This document shows, piece after piece, positions 63,580 through 64,000 of a DNA stretch of 64,000 nt (position 1 is its first letter; each line of letters starts with the position of its first letter). The stretch is from Tamarix chinensis (taxonomy: Eukaryota > Streptophyta > Magnoliopsida > Caryophyllales > Tamaricaceae). The stretch lies in NCBI GenBank assembly GCA_030549775.1, contig CM060175.1, positions 70,631,245 to 70,695,244 of the forward strand. The letters are read 5' to 3'. A model generated the notes under the pieces. That model was not told where the DNA came from. It searched no databases and saw nothing but the letters and a program-made list of their open reading frames with translations. Both the position numbers and the translations under genes were made by a program.

Positions 63580-64000
63580 CCTTCCCTGCTAGCTCTGCTC
63601 CGCCCTGCTGCTGTGTAGTGTATCGCGTTGCTATTTCCTAGTATTTTAGATCTGAAAAAAGAAGTGGTCCGCGAAGATCTTCTTTTGGATCCTCTTCGGA
63701 CTTTATTGGATGGGTAATACTTTCTCTTCGGCCATTTTAAATCTAATTTTAGGACTCAAAATAGTTCATCTATACTCTAATAATATATGACTGCATATGT
63801 TTTTTTTTTTAATAAAAAAATATATAAAATTACATGCCCTCCATTCATTCACGCTCCTATTATAATCGGTTTTGGCAAGTTATTACTTTATTTCATTTGT
63901 TGTGACACAACCTAGATAGGTTTAAGTTTTAAAAAGTGCTTTAGTCCTAAAATTGAAATTTTCAACATTCTTTTTTTGACAAAGACTTCTAAGAAGTATA
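63580..64000 (-). promoter_or_regulatory. Upstream region of CslG-C
   Basis: The sequence before the ATG (minus strand) ends GCAGGGAAGG ATG. A CCAATAAAG word (about 63695..63703 on minus) and AT-rich TATATA text (63819..63826) are present, but no TATA box at the position seen in genes A and B. Promoter elements are therefore only tentative. Confidence 0.3.

Noticed and set aside
1..64000. CRISPR arrays, bacterial operons, riboswitches
   Set aside because: All tandem repeats seen are microsatellites or degenerate TE repeats, and the sequence is clearly plant nuclear.

Overview
This is a TE-rich, AT-rich segment of a nuclear plant genome, most likely a eudicot or another non-grass angiosperm. 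That placement rests on intron-containing cellulose synthase-like genes of the CslG type, a subfamily known from dicots and not from grasses, and on typical plant Ty1/copia, SINE and MITE repeats. There are no bacterial operons, CRISPR arrays, rRNA genes or standalone tRNA genes.

The genic content is a CslG cluster entirely on the minus strand. Gene C (63579..60465, 7 exons, 754 aa by my splicing) is compact and complete. Gene A (42797..16454, 8 exons, 734 aa) is also intact by reading frame. It is spread over 26 kb because intron 1 is 5.3 kb and intron 2 is 15.9 kb, both filled with transposons; its 29-codon exon 2 (36859..36773) sits isolated between them. Gene B (exon 1 4389..3778, exon 2 548..462) is a near-identical paralogue of A whose remaining exons lie beyond the left edge. 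A and B lie in a direct duplication: 1..4912 aligns with 36341..43310. All three encode membrane GT2 enzymes, and A and C keep the D, DxD, ED and QxxRW residues. Some CslG-type enzymes are ER glucuronosyltransferases of triterpenoid saponin synthesis, so a specialised-metabolism role is possible but not shown by this sequence.

Layout, left to right: gene B 5' part (1..4390); pyrimidine-rich LTR-like segment (4913..6770); a decayed copia element (about 6.77..9.79 kb, minus); an unassigned stretch with an LTR-like start; a second decayed copia polyprotein (12101..15125, plus); gene A exons 8 to 3 (16454..20893); intron 2 of A with a probable old copia element (21.5..27.7 kb), a fold-back repeat, a hAT-like element, two SINEs with clear target duplications and an LTR-like segment; exon 2; intron 1 with several MITEs; exon 1 (42797); intergenic TE remnants (43.3..53.6 kb); a structurally complete Ty1/copia element (53612..59119, 5-bp target duplication) with a broken polyprotein; then gene C and its upstream region.

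The A/B duplication dates several insertions relative to the duplication. Exons were assembled by eye from splice consensus, phase and comparison among the three paralogues, so expression and splicing are inferred.
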